DNA of 64,000 bases, taken from assembly GCA_965225935.1 (NCBI GenBank), contig CBDDCC010000013.1, positions 310,001 through 374,000 of the forward strand. Reading direction: 5' to 3'. Position numbers and translations under genes: made by a program. How positions within the stretch are numbered: the stretch's first letter is position 1; each line of letters opens with the position of its first letter. Below are positions 25,203 to 32,582 of this stretch, piece by piece. This DNA comes from CALJXB01 sp965225935. GTDB taxonomy: Bacteria; Pseudomonadota; Alphaproteobacteria; Kiloniellales; JAKSDN01. The notes below the pieces were generated by a model. The model was not told where the DNA came from, searched no databases, and saw nothing but the letters and a program-made list of their open reading frames with translations.

Positions 25203-26009
25203 ATGATCGCTCCCGCCTATCGATCTCCATTCTATATTGCTGTTCACACCTTGTTTATAGCCATATGTGTTGTTGTGTTGTTGTTCTTGGTCGTACCTAT
25301 ACTGGTAATTGTTCCGATGTCCTTCAATCCATCAAGTTTCTTTTCGTTTCCACCGGCAGGATTCTCGACGAAGTGGTACGAAGACTTCGTTTCCAATCCA
25401 ATATGGTTTCATGCGGTCAAGAACAGCCTCATTGTGAGCTTGTCGGCGACTGCTCTTGCAACAGGACTTGGCACCCTAACCGCCTTGGGTCTTGCACGCT
25501 CCAAATCACGCTGGAGGCCCTACGTTCTAGCCTTGTTGGTGATGCCGATGGCCGTTCCGATCGTAATCGTCGCGGTCGCGTGTTTCTTCTTCTATAGTCT
25601 GATCGGACTCGTCGGGACCTACTTTGGACTAATCCTGGCACACGCATGCCTGGGCCTGCCCTTCGTTGTGGTCGCGGTGACGGCAGCGCTGCAAGGCTTT
25701 GATCAGAACATGGAGCGGGCGGCGGCAAGTCTCGGTGCCGGTCCGTTGTATGCCTTTGTGCGTGTGACCTTGCCACTGATCGCGCCAGGGGTGTTCGCTG
25801 GCGCCGTGTTCGCATTTGCGGTTTCTTTCGATGAGGTGGTGGTGGCCCTGTTTCTGGCGTCTCCCGAGCAAAGGACCTTGCCGATTCAGATTTTCTCCGG
25901 AACAAGACAGAACATCACACCGACGGTTACAGCCGCCGCCAGTTTGACCATCGTTTTGTCGTTCTGCCTGATGGCCGTAGTGCAAAGGCTGGGGCGGCGA
26001 AGTCAATGA
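25203..26009 (+). CDS. ABC transporter permease, PotC-like
   Basis: 268 residues, six predicted membrane helices. The first is about residues 15-38 (LFIAICVVVLLFLVVPILVI). PotC-like features are VPMSFNPSSFFSFPPAGFS, LPFVVVAVTAALQGFD, the coupling loop AAASLGAGPLYAFVRVTLPL and FAVSFDEVVVALFLASP. The start follows the preceding stop directly (TAGATG). The transporter lacks an ATPase gene: 46 bp after this gene the right-hand direct repeat begins. Either the ATPase was lost when the island's right end formed or a shared ATPase is encoded elsewhere. Confidence 0.88.
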   Translation: MIAPAYRSPFYIAVHTLFIAICVVVLLFLVVPILVIVPMSFNPSSFFSFPPAGFSTKWYEDFVSNPIWFHAVKNSLIVSLSATALATGLGTLTALGLARSKSRWRPYVLALLVMPMAVPIVIVAVACFFFYSLIGLVGTYFGLILAHACLGLPFVVVAVTAALQGFDQNMERAAASLGAGPLYAFVRVTLPLIAPGVFAGAVFAFAVSFDEVVVALFLASPEQRTLPIQIFSGTRQNITPTVTAAASLTIVLSFCLMAVVQRLGRRSQ

Positions 26010-26055
26010 TTCCCAGCGACTAGTCCTGGCGAGTGGCCGCGCCGTCGGGCGCAAG

Positions 26056-26200
26056 ACGGTCGAGTACGTCGCCGACGTCAACAAGTACTACATCGCCTAC
26101 AAGCTCGCCTCGGCGACCCAGGAAGAGCGCGAGCGGGCCCGCGAGGCCGTCAAGGAAGCGAGCCAGTAGGCGCCTGAGGGCCTGGTCGGTCCGGCCGGCC
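26056..26200 (+). repeat. direct repeat copy 2 (orphan 3' end of a transglycosylase gene)
   Basis: About 96% identical to 20418-20562. It encodes the last 37 residues of the MltF-like protein (Val replaced by Ala once) but has no gene body in front. Weaker similarity to the gene (GTGGC, GCGCCGT, CGGG) can be followed about 20 bp further left. Three of the four coding differences are synonymous, so the copy derives from a functional gene. Confidence 0.93.
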
Positions 26201-26282
26201 CCGTCTTGACGCCCTGTCGGCTTGCCCTCCAGACTGCGGCCCTCCTGGAAGAAGAGTGACCTAACTTTGGGGGAAGGTGGAG

Positions 26283-27173
26283 ATGACAGAGCCGAGGAAG
26301 CCCGACGAGGAGCGGCGCCTGGAGATCGACGGCTGCCAGGTGGTGACCTACAGCTACGGGGAGGGGGACGAGGTCCTGTTCCTGTTAAACGGCGGCCCCG
26401 GCCTGCCGTGCGACTACCTGCGCGATCCCCATCTGGTGATGGCCGACAAGGGCTACCGGGTTGTGACCTACGACCAGCTCGGCTGCGGCGCCTCCGACAA
26501 GCCCAAGGACAAGAGCCTCTGGACCATCACCCGCTATGTCGAGGAGGTGGAGAGCGTGCGCCGGGCGCTCGGCCTGGGCAAGATCCACCTGCTCGGCCAT
26601 TCCTGGGGCGGCTGGCTCAGCATCGAGTACGGCATCACCTATCCCGAGAACCTCAAGACGGCGATCCTGGAGAACACCTGCGGCGACATGCCCCACCTGG
26701 TGACGGAGCTTGAGCGCCACCGCAGCGCGCTCGGGCCAGAGACGGTGGCCATGATGCAGCGCCACGAGGCGGAGGGGACCCTAGACCATCCCGAGTACCA
26801 GGCGGCCATCACGCTCCTCAACTACCGCCACGTCTGCCGGCTGGCCGACTGGCCGGCCTCGATCCACCGCTCCCTGGACGATTGGAACATGGACGTCTAC
26901 AGCACCATGCAGGGCCCCAACGAGTTCCTCTACGTCGGCAACCTGAAGGACTGGAACCGGATCGCGGACATGCACCGCATCACGGCGCCGGCGCTGATCA
27001 CCGTGGGCAAGTACGACGAGCTGACCCCGGCCTGCGCCATGAAGATGCAGCTCGCCCTGCCGAACGCGCGGCTCAAGGTCTTCCCCAACAGCTCCCACAT
27101 GCCCTTCTACGAGGAGCCCGAGGCCTACTTCGAGGTTCTGACCGGCTTCCTGGCGGAGCAGCGGCAGGCCTAG
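26283..27173 (+). CDS. alpha/beta hydrolase, proline iminopeptidase family (S33)
   Basis: 296 residues. LFLLNGGPGLPCDYLRDPHL gives the HGGPG-type oxyanion-hole motif of proline iminopeptidases, here with Asn for His. The nucleophile elbow is GHSWGGWL (Ser), and the catalytic His lies in FPNSSHMPFYEEPEAYFE. The cap-domain region has the family's helices around NYRHVCRLADWPASIHRSL. It likely removes N-terminal Pro or another residue from small peptides, or hydrolyses a related amide or ester. GTG at 26277 is an alternative start; the ATG at 26283 has GGGGGAAGG upstream. It is the first gene to the right of the putative island. Confidence 0.87.
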   Translation: MTEPRKPDEERRLEIDGCQVVTYSYGEGDEVLFLLNGGPGLPCDYLRDPHLVMADKGYRVVTYDQLGCGASDKPKDKSLWTITRYVEEVESVRRALGLGKIHLLGHSWGGWLSIEYGITYPENLKTAILENTCGDMPHLVTELERHRSALGPETVAMMQRHEAEGTLDHPEYQAAITLLNYRHVCRLADWPASIHRSLDDWNMDVYSTMQGPNEFLYVGNLKDWNRIADMHRITAPALITVGKYDELTPACAMKMQLALPNARLKVFPNSSHMPFYEEPEAYFEVLTGFLAEQRQA

Positions 27174-27179
27174 CCGCCG

Positions 27180-27620
27180 CCCTCGTGCCGAAGGGCGGCC
27201 TCGAGCCGAACCCGCTCCCCTTCGGCATCGGCCCGGTCGGCTTGGTGCCGGCGCAGTCGATCCGCGGCGATCCGGTGCCCATGCTCATGGCCGCGCGCGG
27301 CACCGCGGAGCCGACGCCAGGCTGCGCGCCCGACACGGCCTTGGCGAGCTGGCCCCGGTGCGGTTTCGCCACGTCCTGAAGAACCTGGCCCTGGACGAGT
27401 TGGTGCGCGCGCCGCTGCCGTACCCGGGGGAAGCCGACACGCTGGCCCGCAGCGGCCTGGCGGTGGGGCTTGCCCGGCGGGATGTCGTCGCCCATGCGGC
27501 CCGCCTGATTGTCGGTGAGCCGGAGCTCGCCGCCGGCCGGATTGAAGTCCAAGCCGACCGAGTTGCGCACGCCGTAGCTATAGACCTCTCGCCCGTTGCC
27601 GTCCGCGACTCCGCGGATGG
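27180..27620 (-). pseudogene. remnant of a sorbosone-dehydrogenase-like (PQQ sugar dehydrogenase) gene
   Basis: On the minus strand one frame reads GREVYSYGVRNSVGLDFNP, then GELRLTDN, RMGDDIPP and, after unrelated residues, GFP. These are the consecutive conserved motifs of soluble beta-propeller sugar/sorbosone dehydrogenases (YGVRNSVGFD, TGELWFTDN, WLGDDxPP, GFPYC). Two stop codons (TAA TAA) precede the segment, and the downstream part loses resemblance and has no proper end. This is a decayed internal fragment of about 140 codons. Confidence 0.6.
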
Positions 27621-27641
27621 TTTCGCCTCTTTATTAGCGTC

Positions 27642-27649
27642 TTAACCAT
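27642..27649 (+). promoter_or_regulatory. CtrA-type half-site upstream of sciP
   Basis: TTAACCAT, the exact 8-bp half-site recognised by CtrA in alphaproteobacteria, about 95 bp before the sciP start. In Caulobacter sciP transcription depends on CtrA. Confidence 0.5.
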
Positions 27650-27743
27650 GAGGCTTAGGCCTTCCCTAAGGCCGGCGGGCTATGCTCGGCGCCAGGCAGG
27701 TATGCGGTCGCCGCCGCGACGCGCAGTGTAGCCAAGGTCAGCC

Positions 27744-28043
27744 ATGGAGAAGGATGCCATGCCTTCCGGTCGCTCAGGTAGGGCGGCCCAGACGATCGGA
27801 CCGTCTGGCGAGCCCCTGACGTTTGAAACCCTTCCGCCCCCGGACACCAAGCGCTGGGTGGTGCGGCGCAAGGCCGAGGTGGTGGCCGCCGTGCGCGGCG
27901 GCTTGCTCACCCTCGAGGAGGCCTGCGAGCGCTACCGCATCTCCATCGAGGAGTTCCAGTCCTGGGCCGACTCGCTTTCCAAGCACGGCACCCGGGGCCT
28001 CCGCTCCACCCGCCTCCAGCAGTACCGCAGCCTGGAAAACTAA
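27744..28043 (+). CDS. sciP: CtrA inhibitor SciP (DUF1153)
   Basis: 99 residues, the usual size. The core is almost invariant in the family: IGPSGEPLTFETLPPPDTKR, WVVRRKAEVVAAVRGGLLTL, EEACERYRISIEEFQSWADS, and the C-terminal GLRSTRLQQYRS. It is a helix-turn-helix of the transposase IS3/sigma-4 type. In Caulobacter SciP binds CtrA and stops it from recruiting RNA polymerase, restricting CtrA-dependent transcription to part of the cell cycle. The Met at 27759 is an alternative start. Presence of this gene marks the host as an alphaproteobacterium with a CtrA circuit. Confidence 0.93.
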   Translation: MEKDAMPSGRSGRAAQTIGPSGEPLTFETLPPPDTKRWVVRRKAEVVAAVRGGLLTLEEACERYRISIEEFQSWADSLSKHGTRGLRSTRLQQYRSLEN

Positions 28044-28094
28044 GGGCGCCGCCTGGCTTTGGGCCGGGTGCCACAGGTGCCGGAGGCGCCTTGA

Positions 28095-28700
28095 CTAGGC
28101 CTCGTCGTCTGCTGTGCGCTCTTCCTCCAGGCGCCTGAGGGCGGCTTCCTTCAGCACGGCGTTTTCCGCCGCCCGCTGGAGCGCCGCGGCGACTGCCTGG
28201 ATCACCGGCGACGTTTCGCCGCGTGCCGCGTCGTTCTCGCCCTCGCTGTCGCCGCGCCAGGCCGTCCCTATTTCGTCGAGGGCGGCCTCGGCCCAGGTCA
28301 GGATGCGCCCGGCCGGCTCGAAGGGCGGCTCGGCATCGATCTTGAGGATGTCGTAAAGGGCCTCGGCAAAGATGCGATTGGCGGCCGCCTGCCGCACCGC
28401 TTCGGCGTCCAGGCTGACACTGGCCACGCGGCTCTCACAGAGGGATTCCACCATGGTCTTGGGCACGATGGCGCGGACCTCGGCCGTGACCTTCCGCTCC
28501 ACAGCGCCCCAGTGCTCCGACGTGCCGTTCTCGCGCGCCTTGCGGTTTCGCCTGCCTGTCGCCTCGGGTTCCCGGCGCCCGGACCGCTGCGCGACGCCGG
28601 ACAGGCCGGGGGTCTCGTTCCGGCGGCGACGGGGCGGTTCGTCGTCGTCCGGGAGCAGATGGTCCCATACCTTGCCGAGCTGTTTGCCGAACCAGGACAT
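28095..28700 (-). CDS. hypothetical protein
   Basis: 201 residues from the ATG at 28700 (TTG at 28706 possible). The start MSWFGKQLGKVWDHLLPDDD looks like a small amphipathic N-terminus. Residues 20-60 are very Arg-rich and probably disordered. Residues about 65-200 are predicted helical (VRAIVPKTMVESLCESRVAS and AALQRAAENAVLKEAALRRL). No family is recognised. It is convergent with sciP (51 bp between stops). Codon use follows the local high-GC pattern with third-position GC, which supports a real gene. Confidence 0.6.
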   Translation of the reverse strand: MSWFGKQLGKVWDHLLPDDDEPPRRRRNETPGLSGVAQRSGRREPEATGRRNRKARENGTSEHWGAVERKVTAEVRAIVPKTMVESLCESRVASVSLDAEAVRQAAANRIFAEALYDILKIDAEPPFEPAGRILTWAEAALDEIGTAWRGDSEGENDAARGETSPVIQAVAAALQRAAENAVLKEAALRRLEEERTADDEA

Positions 28701-29364
28701 ATCCAAAAGATCTTTAATAAATGAACCGAATGAAAAAGATGGTCATTTCAACTTACTATTATAGATCACCGGCTTCTGTCAGTGAACGGCAAAGAGTGTA
28801 AAGGCTTTTAGTTAAAAGTTATTAATGTTCTGCGATCTCTCGTTTCCGGTCACCTCCGCACCGCGGATTTCCGTTTTCGTTCCCGGTTTCGCCTCTCCTG
28901 CATCCGCGTCCCCGTTCGAGGCCCGCGCGGCTGCGGCGGTCGCGTATGAGAGGCGGTGCCGCCGCGTCCGGCGTTCGGGCAAGGTTCTATACCAAATGGC
29001 ATAGTTCCGGAAGCCGCAGGCCGCATGGGGGAGCGTCCTGCCGGCAGGCCGGACCGGCGCCCGGGGTGCAGGCGGTCGTCGCTCCGGCCCCGGGCCGGAC
29101 GGGTCCGCCCCGGAGCCCGCCAGGGACCGGCGCAGGACGGACGCTCTTGCCAGTAATCCCCAGATTTCTGCCGTTGGCGCATGAATTCGGCTGGAATTGG
29201 GCGGCGAACTATGCCCAATATGCCCGGCCGAAAGCTTAACCGATCCTAACAAGCATGGTTAACGGCCGGGGTTGACGAACAAGGTTAACAACGGCCGGCA
29301 AGGCCGTGGGTTGGTTAACGGCGAAGGAATCTATTACTTTAGTAATACTTTCTGAGCCTCAAGC
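28701..29364. promoter_or_regulatory. long intergenic region with CtrA-like TTAAC sites before the pilin gene
   Basis: No supported gene in 664 bp. The segment next to the pilin contains GGTTAAC at 29257, 29283 and 29313 and a further TTAAC at 29236. ATGGTTAA at 29255-29262 is the exact reverse complement of the CtrA half-site TTAACCAT. TTAA-N6-TTAA occurs at 28812-28825. In Caulobacter the pilin gene pilA is activated by CtrA, so control of the downstream pilus genes by CtrA is plausible. Confidence 0.5.
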
Positions 29365-29571
29365 ATGCGCCGATCGCAAAGTTGCAGGAACCCGGGTGTG
29401 TTGCGTTTCTGGCGGGAGCGGAATGGCGCGGTGGTCGCCGAGTATGCGCTGTTGGCGGCCGTGATTGTCGTCGGGTTGGGGGTCGCCGCCTACAACCTGA
29501 GCCAAGAGGTCGCCGCCACAGTGGACGACGCATCGGCGTGTCTGGTCGCGGAGTCCGATTGCGCTTCTTGA
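29365..29571 (+). CDS. Flp family type IVb pilin
   Basis: 68 residues. The prepilin motif is NG/AVVAEYALLAAVIVVGLGV: cleavage after Gly leaves Ala1, with the essential Glu at +5 and Tyr at +6, followed by a membrane helix. The short mature length (about 48 residues) is normal for Flp pilins, which form Tad pili used for surface attachment. The positive N-terminal leader (RRSQSCRN, RFWRERNG) also fits. No prepilin peptidase or Tad secretion ATPase gene is in the window, so assembly genes must be elsewhere. Confidence 0.9.
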   Translation: MRRSQSCRNPGVLRFWRERNGAVVAEYALLAAVIVVGLGVAAYNLSQEVAATVDDASACLVAESDCAS

Positions 29572-29621
29572 GGGAACGGCACGCGGGGGCCGTTCGGAGC
29601 ATCCATACGGTAGGAGGCAAG

Positions 29622-30239
29622 ATGCAAGATTGCCTGCCTATCTGCTCCGGTCCTGCGGCGGCCGGGGTAGAGGGTCCGAACACCCGCATCCACGATCGGC
29701 ACGCCGGCGCCGTTGGGGCGGCGCGGGCCCGCGCCGATGACTCCCGTGCAGCAGGAGGCCGCACAGAAGGACGCTCAGAAGGACGCTCAGAAGGACGCTG
29801 CGGCCTGCTCCTCTCGTGCCGGGGCACGGCGGCAACCGAGTTCGCCATCATACTGCCGCTGCTGCTGATCTTCCTCTTCGGCATCATCACCTTCGCCTCG
29901 ACTCTCTTCGTGCACAGCAACATGCTGAACGCCGCGCGCGAGGCGGCGCGCAAGATGTCGGTGGCGGAGGCCTCCCACACCCCCGGCAGCGGGGTCGCCT
30001 GCTCGCAGCCCGAAGCGGCCGTCGCGGGCTCGGCCGAGGCGACCGCCTGCGCCTATCTGGTCACTTGGGGCAACGACTTCGTGGTCGACGCGACCGACTT
30101 CTGCCCGGCCTCGCGGGAGGTGGCGGTGCGGATCTCCACAGACGCCTCCAACGCGGCCCTGCTGGACATCTTCGGCTTCTTCGAGGGCCGCACCCTCGCG
30201 GCCGAGGTGAACATGCGCAAGGAGCAGTCCTGTGCCTGA
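29622..30239 (+). CDS. TadE-like pseudopilin
   Basis: 205 residues from the ATG at 29622, preceded by AGGAGG. The N-terminal 60 residues are hydrophilic and include an EGRS tandem repeat, unusual for TadE. The core is CRGTAATEFAIILPLLLIFL, the TadE prepilin-like helix with Glu at +5, followed by the NMLNAAREAARKMSV stretch that is the TadE signature. The C-terminal domain is periplasmic and has four Cys. TadE is a minor pilin needed for Tad pilus biogenesis. It overlaps the next gene by 8 bp. Translation might also start closer to the helix, but no better start is visible. Confidence 0.85.
   Translation: MQDCLPICSGPAAAGVEGPNTRIHDRHAGAVGAARARADDSRAAGGRTEGRSEGRSEGRCGLLLSCRGTAATEFAIILPLLLIFLFGIITFASTLFVHSNMLNAAREAARKMSVAEASHTPGSGVACSQPEAAVAGSAEATACAYLVTWGNDFVVDATDFCPASREVAVRISTDASNAALLDIFGFFEGRTLAAEVNMRKEQSCA
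29765..29800 (+). repeat. 12-bp tandem repeat in the TadE-like gene
   Basis: Three copies of AGAAGGACGCTC (last base of the third is G), encoding E-G-R-S units in the N-terminal extension of the TadE-like protein. In-frame slippage would change the length of this segment without breaking the gene. Confidence 0.85.
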
Positions 30240-31428
30240 GTCAGGCGGCAGGGTGCAGGGCGCGCCACGGGCCGGGAGGCGCGCCAGCCGTGCGTCGGGC
30301 ATTGGGTGCGGCCGGATCCGGGCCTTCCTCGGCGACCGGCACGGCAACGTCGCCGTGGTGCTCGCCGTGGCGCTGCCGGCGGTCTTCGCCTTCGCGGCGC
30401 TCTCCATCGACCTCAGCTACGCCTACTGGATGCGCAACAAAGTCCAGGTCACGGCCTCTACGGCGGCGCTGGCGGCGGCCAGCCAGCTGCCGGATCAGGC
30501 GCAAGCGATCACCACGGCCAAGACCTTCGCCGCCAAGAACATGGCGACCGGCCAGCACGGCCTCGTCATGCAGGACTCCGACGTGGTGCTCGGCCACTGG
30601 GATGAGGACAGCCGGGCCTTCACGGCCGCCGACACGCCGTTCAACGCCGTCAAGGTGACCGCCCGCCGCACCGAGGCCAACGGCAATCCGCTCGACCTCT
30701 TCCTGTCGCCGGTGATCGGCAAGTCCTCGGCCGACATCTCCGCCTCGGCGATCGCCGTCTCCAGCACCCGCTCGGTCTGGGACGTGGTGGTGGTCCAGGA
30801 CCTGACCCGCTCGTTCTCGGCGGAGATCGACGAAGCGCGCGTGGCGAACGTCTCGCTGCTGTCGTGCATCCGCGACAACCTGCTGAACTCACAGGTCGGA
30901 CTCGCGGCCTACACCGGCGACGCGCACGACATCGAGGACATCCTGCCGGTGGGCGTTCAGGAAGACTACGAGACCCTGGAGCGGGCGATCGAGGACCTTC
31001 GCACCTGCGACCAGCCGGCCTCCGTCGCCGAGTGCAGCGGCACCCACATCGCCGCCGGCATCCGGCAGGCGGTCGAGCTCTTCGCCAACCCCCTCTACAC
31101 GCCAGGCGCGGGCGACGTGCAGAAGGCGATCGTCCTGGTCAGCGACGGCATTCCCAGCCCCGGCGGGCCGACCGAGGGCCTCAGCAGCGAACAGATGATG
31201 AGCATGGCGGTCACCCAGGCCGACGCCGCCGCCCGGGCGGACATATCGGTCTACGCCGTCTACCTGGAGCAGAACGAGTTCTCCGAAGACGCGGTGACCG
31301 CCCAGAACTTCTTCCCGCAACTGATCCGCGGCGAGGGAGTGTTCGAGTTCACCACCGACCCGAACGACCTGGCGGACCTCCTCTCCGGCATCTGCGAGGA
31401 CCGGCTGGCCCTCAGGCTGGTCGAGTAG
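30232..31428 (+). CDS. TadG-like protein with VWA domain
   Basis: 398 residues starting at a GTG that overlaps the TadE-like stop. The N-terminal RHGNVAVVLAVALPAVFAFA and LSIDLSYAYWMRNKVQVTAS form the TadG/Flp-associated membrane helix with its Y-x-x-x-x-x-Q/V-x-x-A-D/S-AALAAA continuation (STAALAAASQLP). Residues about 180-390 are a von Willebrand A domain: VVVVQDLTRSFS gives a MIDAS-like D-x-T-x-S, and KAIVLVSDGIPSPGG the second motif. TadG-type proteins are surface or periplasmic parts of the Tad pilus and adhesion apparatus. It is the third gene of the pilin cluster. Confidence 0.85.
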   Translation: MPESGGRVQGAPRAGRRASRASGIGCGRIRAFLGDRHGNVAVVLAVALPAVFAFAALSIDLSYAYWMRNKVQVTASTAALAAASQLPDQAQAITTAKTFAAKNMATGQHGLVMQDSDVVLGHWDEDSRAFTAADTPFNAVKVTARRTEANGNPLDLFLSPVIGKSSADISASAIAVSSTRSVWDVVVVQDLTRSFSAEIDEARVANVSLLSCIRDNLLNSQVGLAAYTGDAHDIEDILPVGVQEDYETLERAIEDLRTCDQPASVAECSGTHIAAGIRQAVELFANPLYTPGAGDVQKAIVLVSDGIPSPGGPTEGLSSEQMMSMAVTQADAAARADISVYAVYLEQNEFSEDAVTAQNFFPQLIRGEGVFEFTTDPNDLADLLSGICEDRLALRLVE

Positions 31429-31629
31429 GGGCGGGGACCCGCGCGCCCGCGGCCGGCGCGCTCTCCGGGCCCGGCGGAAGTGCGGAGCCGGCGGCTTTCC
31501 GAGGGTCTGCCGGTCGACTTGTCCAAGGCCCTTATGACGACTGGACGTTCTCTTTGGCCGCCGGGCTATGCTATTATGGTTATGCGCCGCTGATAGAGGA
31601 TCGTTCCTGGGGGGAACTCAGTTCGAGAG

Positions 31630-32016
31630 ATGGAGCGGCTGTTCAAGATTGCCCTGGTTCTGATTGTTGCCGCGACCTTCATGCGTTGGGACAGCAAGGA
31701 AGAGGCGCCCCAGGTCAGCCAAAAAGTTTGCCAGAGCAAGAGCCAGGCCTGGGTCATGGCCAAGGTCATGGTGCGGCAGAACCTGAGCCGTCCCGTGTCG
31801 GTGGAGTTCCCCAATCGGTCCTCCATCAGCGGGCTGGAAGGCATGAGTTTTCAATATCTTGGCGACTGCCGGCATAGAATCTCCGCCTTCGTGGACGCCC
31901 GTTACCGCTACAGCAACGGTCCCATCCGGCGTTACTTCACGGTCGACATCTCCTATCACGGCCGCAGCGGCTGGCGCCTCGACCAGCTCGACTTCACGCT
32001 GCCGCAAAGTTCTTAG
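31630..32016 (+). CDS. hypothetical exported or membrane-anchored protein
   Basis: 128 residues. The N-terminal ERLFKIALVLIVAATFMRW is a signal anchor or signal peptide. The rest is a small domain with two Cys (QKVCQSKSQAW and YLGDCRHRIS) and a beta-rich C-terminus (YFTVDISYHGRSGWRLDQLD). No family name can be assigned with certainty; it resembles short periplasmic proteins of unknown function. It is 200 bp after the TadG-like gene on the same strand. Confidence 0.65.
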   Translation: MERLFKIALVLIVAATFMRWDSKEEAPQVSQKVCQSKSQAWVMAKVMVRQNLSRPVSVEFPNRSSISGLEGMSFQYLGDCRHRISAFVDARYRYSNGPIRRYFTVDISYHGRSGWRLDQLDFTLPQSS

Positions 32017-32117
32017 GCAGAACTCCTGAAGAGCCCGCCGGCGGCCAGGCGCCGTCCCCGAGTCCCTGTCTCGGGACTGTATGCGCGCGCGTCCGCGGCC
32101 GCCATCTGCGCTTCGGC

Positions 32118-32582
32118 CTATTCCTCGAGGCCGGCGACGATCTCTTCGGACTCCTCGAGGCAAACCCTCAGCAGAATGAAGTAGTCGCCCGCCAGGAGGG
32201 TCTGTTCCAGGCGCCGCTCGGCCGCGGCCTTGGCCTGGCGGACGTAGGCCTGATCGAAGCCCTCGATCTTCGCCATGGCCTCGATCAGGGCCGCCATGGT
32301 GGCGAACCGGTCCCGGGCGAGCTGTCCCTGTCTGCTGGCCCGCTCGGCGGGCGGCAGGCTCTCGTAGTAGGTGCGCAGGATCGGCCCGCAGGTCAGGCCG
32401 AGGGAGAACATGCTGCGCACGTCCACGCCGCCGTTCGTCGTCGCCCGCCAGCTCGCGCTCTGGGCCCGTGGCGTGGCGGTGCCGGAGAGGCAGAGGCCGA
32501 CTGACAGCAACACCGCGGCCAGGGGGCAGAGGATCGCTCTCAAGGTGCTTGGGAACCGCTTGGGCTCCGGTCCGTTCCTCAT
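32118..32582 (-). CDS. hypothetical secreted protein
   Basis: 154 residues from the ATG at 32582. The N-terminus RAILCPLAAVLLSVGLCLSG followed by RAQSAS looks like a signal peptide with an A-Q-S/A cleavage site. The mature part is mostly helical (YYESLPPAERASRQGQLARD, AYVRQAKAAAERRLEQTLLA) with two Cys, one near the start (LTCGPI) and one near the end (LLRVCLEE), which could form a disulfide. No family recognised. Upstream lies a minus-strand stem-loop with a T-rich tail, so transcription may be attenuated. Confidence 0.65.
   Translation of the reverse strand: MRNGPEPKRFPSTLRAILCPLAAVLLSVGLCLSGTATPRAQSASWRATTNGGVDVRSMFSLGLTCGPILRTYYESLPPAERASRQGQLARDRFATMAALIEAMAKIEGFDQAYVRQAKAAAERRLEQTLLAGDYFILLRVCLEESEEIVAGLEE

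Larger units (their letters stand above)
20563..26055 (+). mobile_element. putative genomic island between direct repeats
   Basis: A segment of about 5.5 kb bounded by the two 145-bp repeats. It contains a PuuR-like regulator, a PLP decarboxylase and three transporter genes, all on the plus strand. Its intergenic regions are noticeably richer in A and T, and its codons use more A/T-ending and rare forms (for example runs of tct, gat, cgt, aat) than the flanking genes. No integrase or transposase is present, so the mechanism is not visible. The repeat at a gene's 3' end resembles the att-site arrangement of integrative elements, but homologous recombination with foreign DNA carrying a related gene end would leave the same scar. 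Confidence 0.65.

Noticed and set aside
28812..29252. Several short frames on both strands in the gap before the pilin gene
   Set aside because: They are Arg/Pro/Gly-rich, mutually antisense, lack ribosome-binding sites and have no family resemblance.
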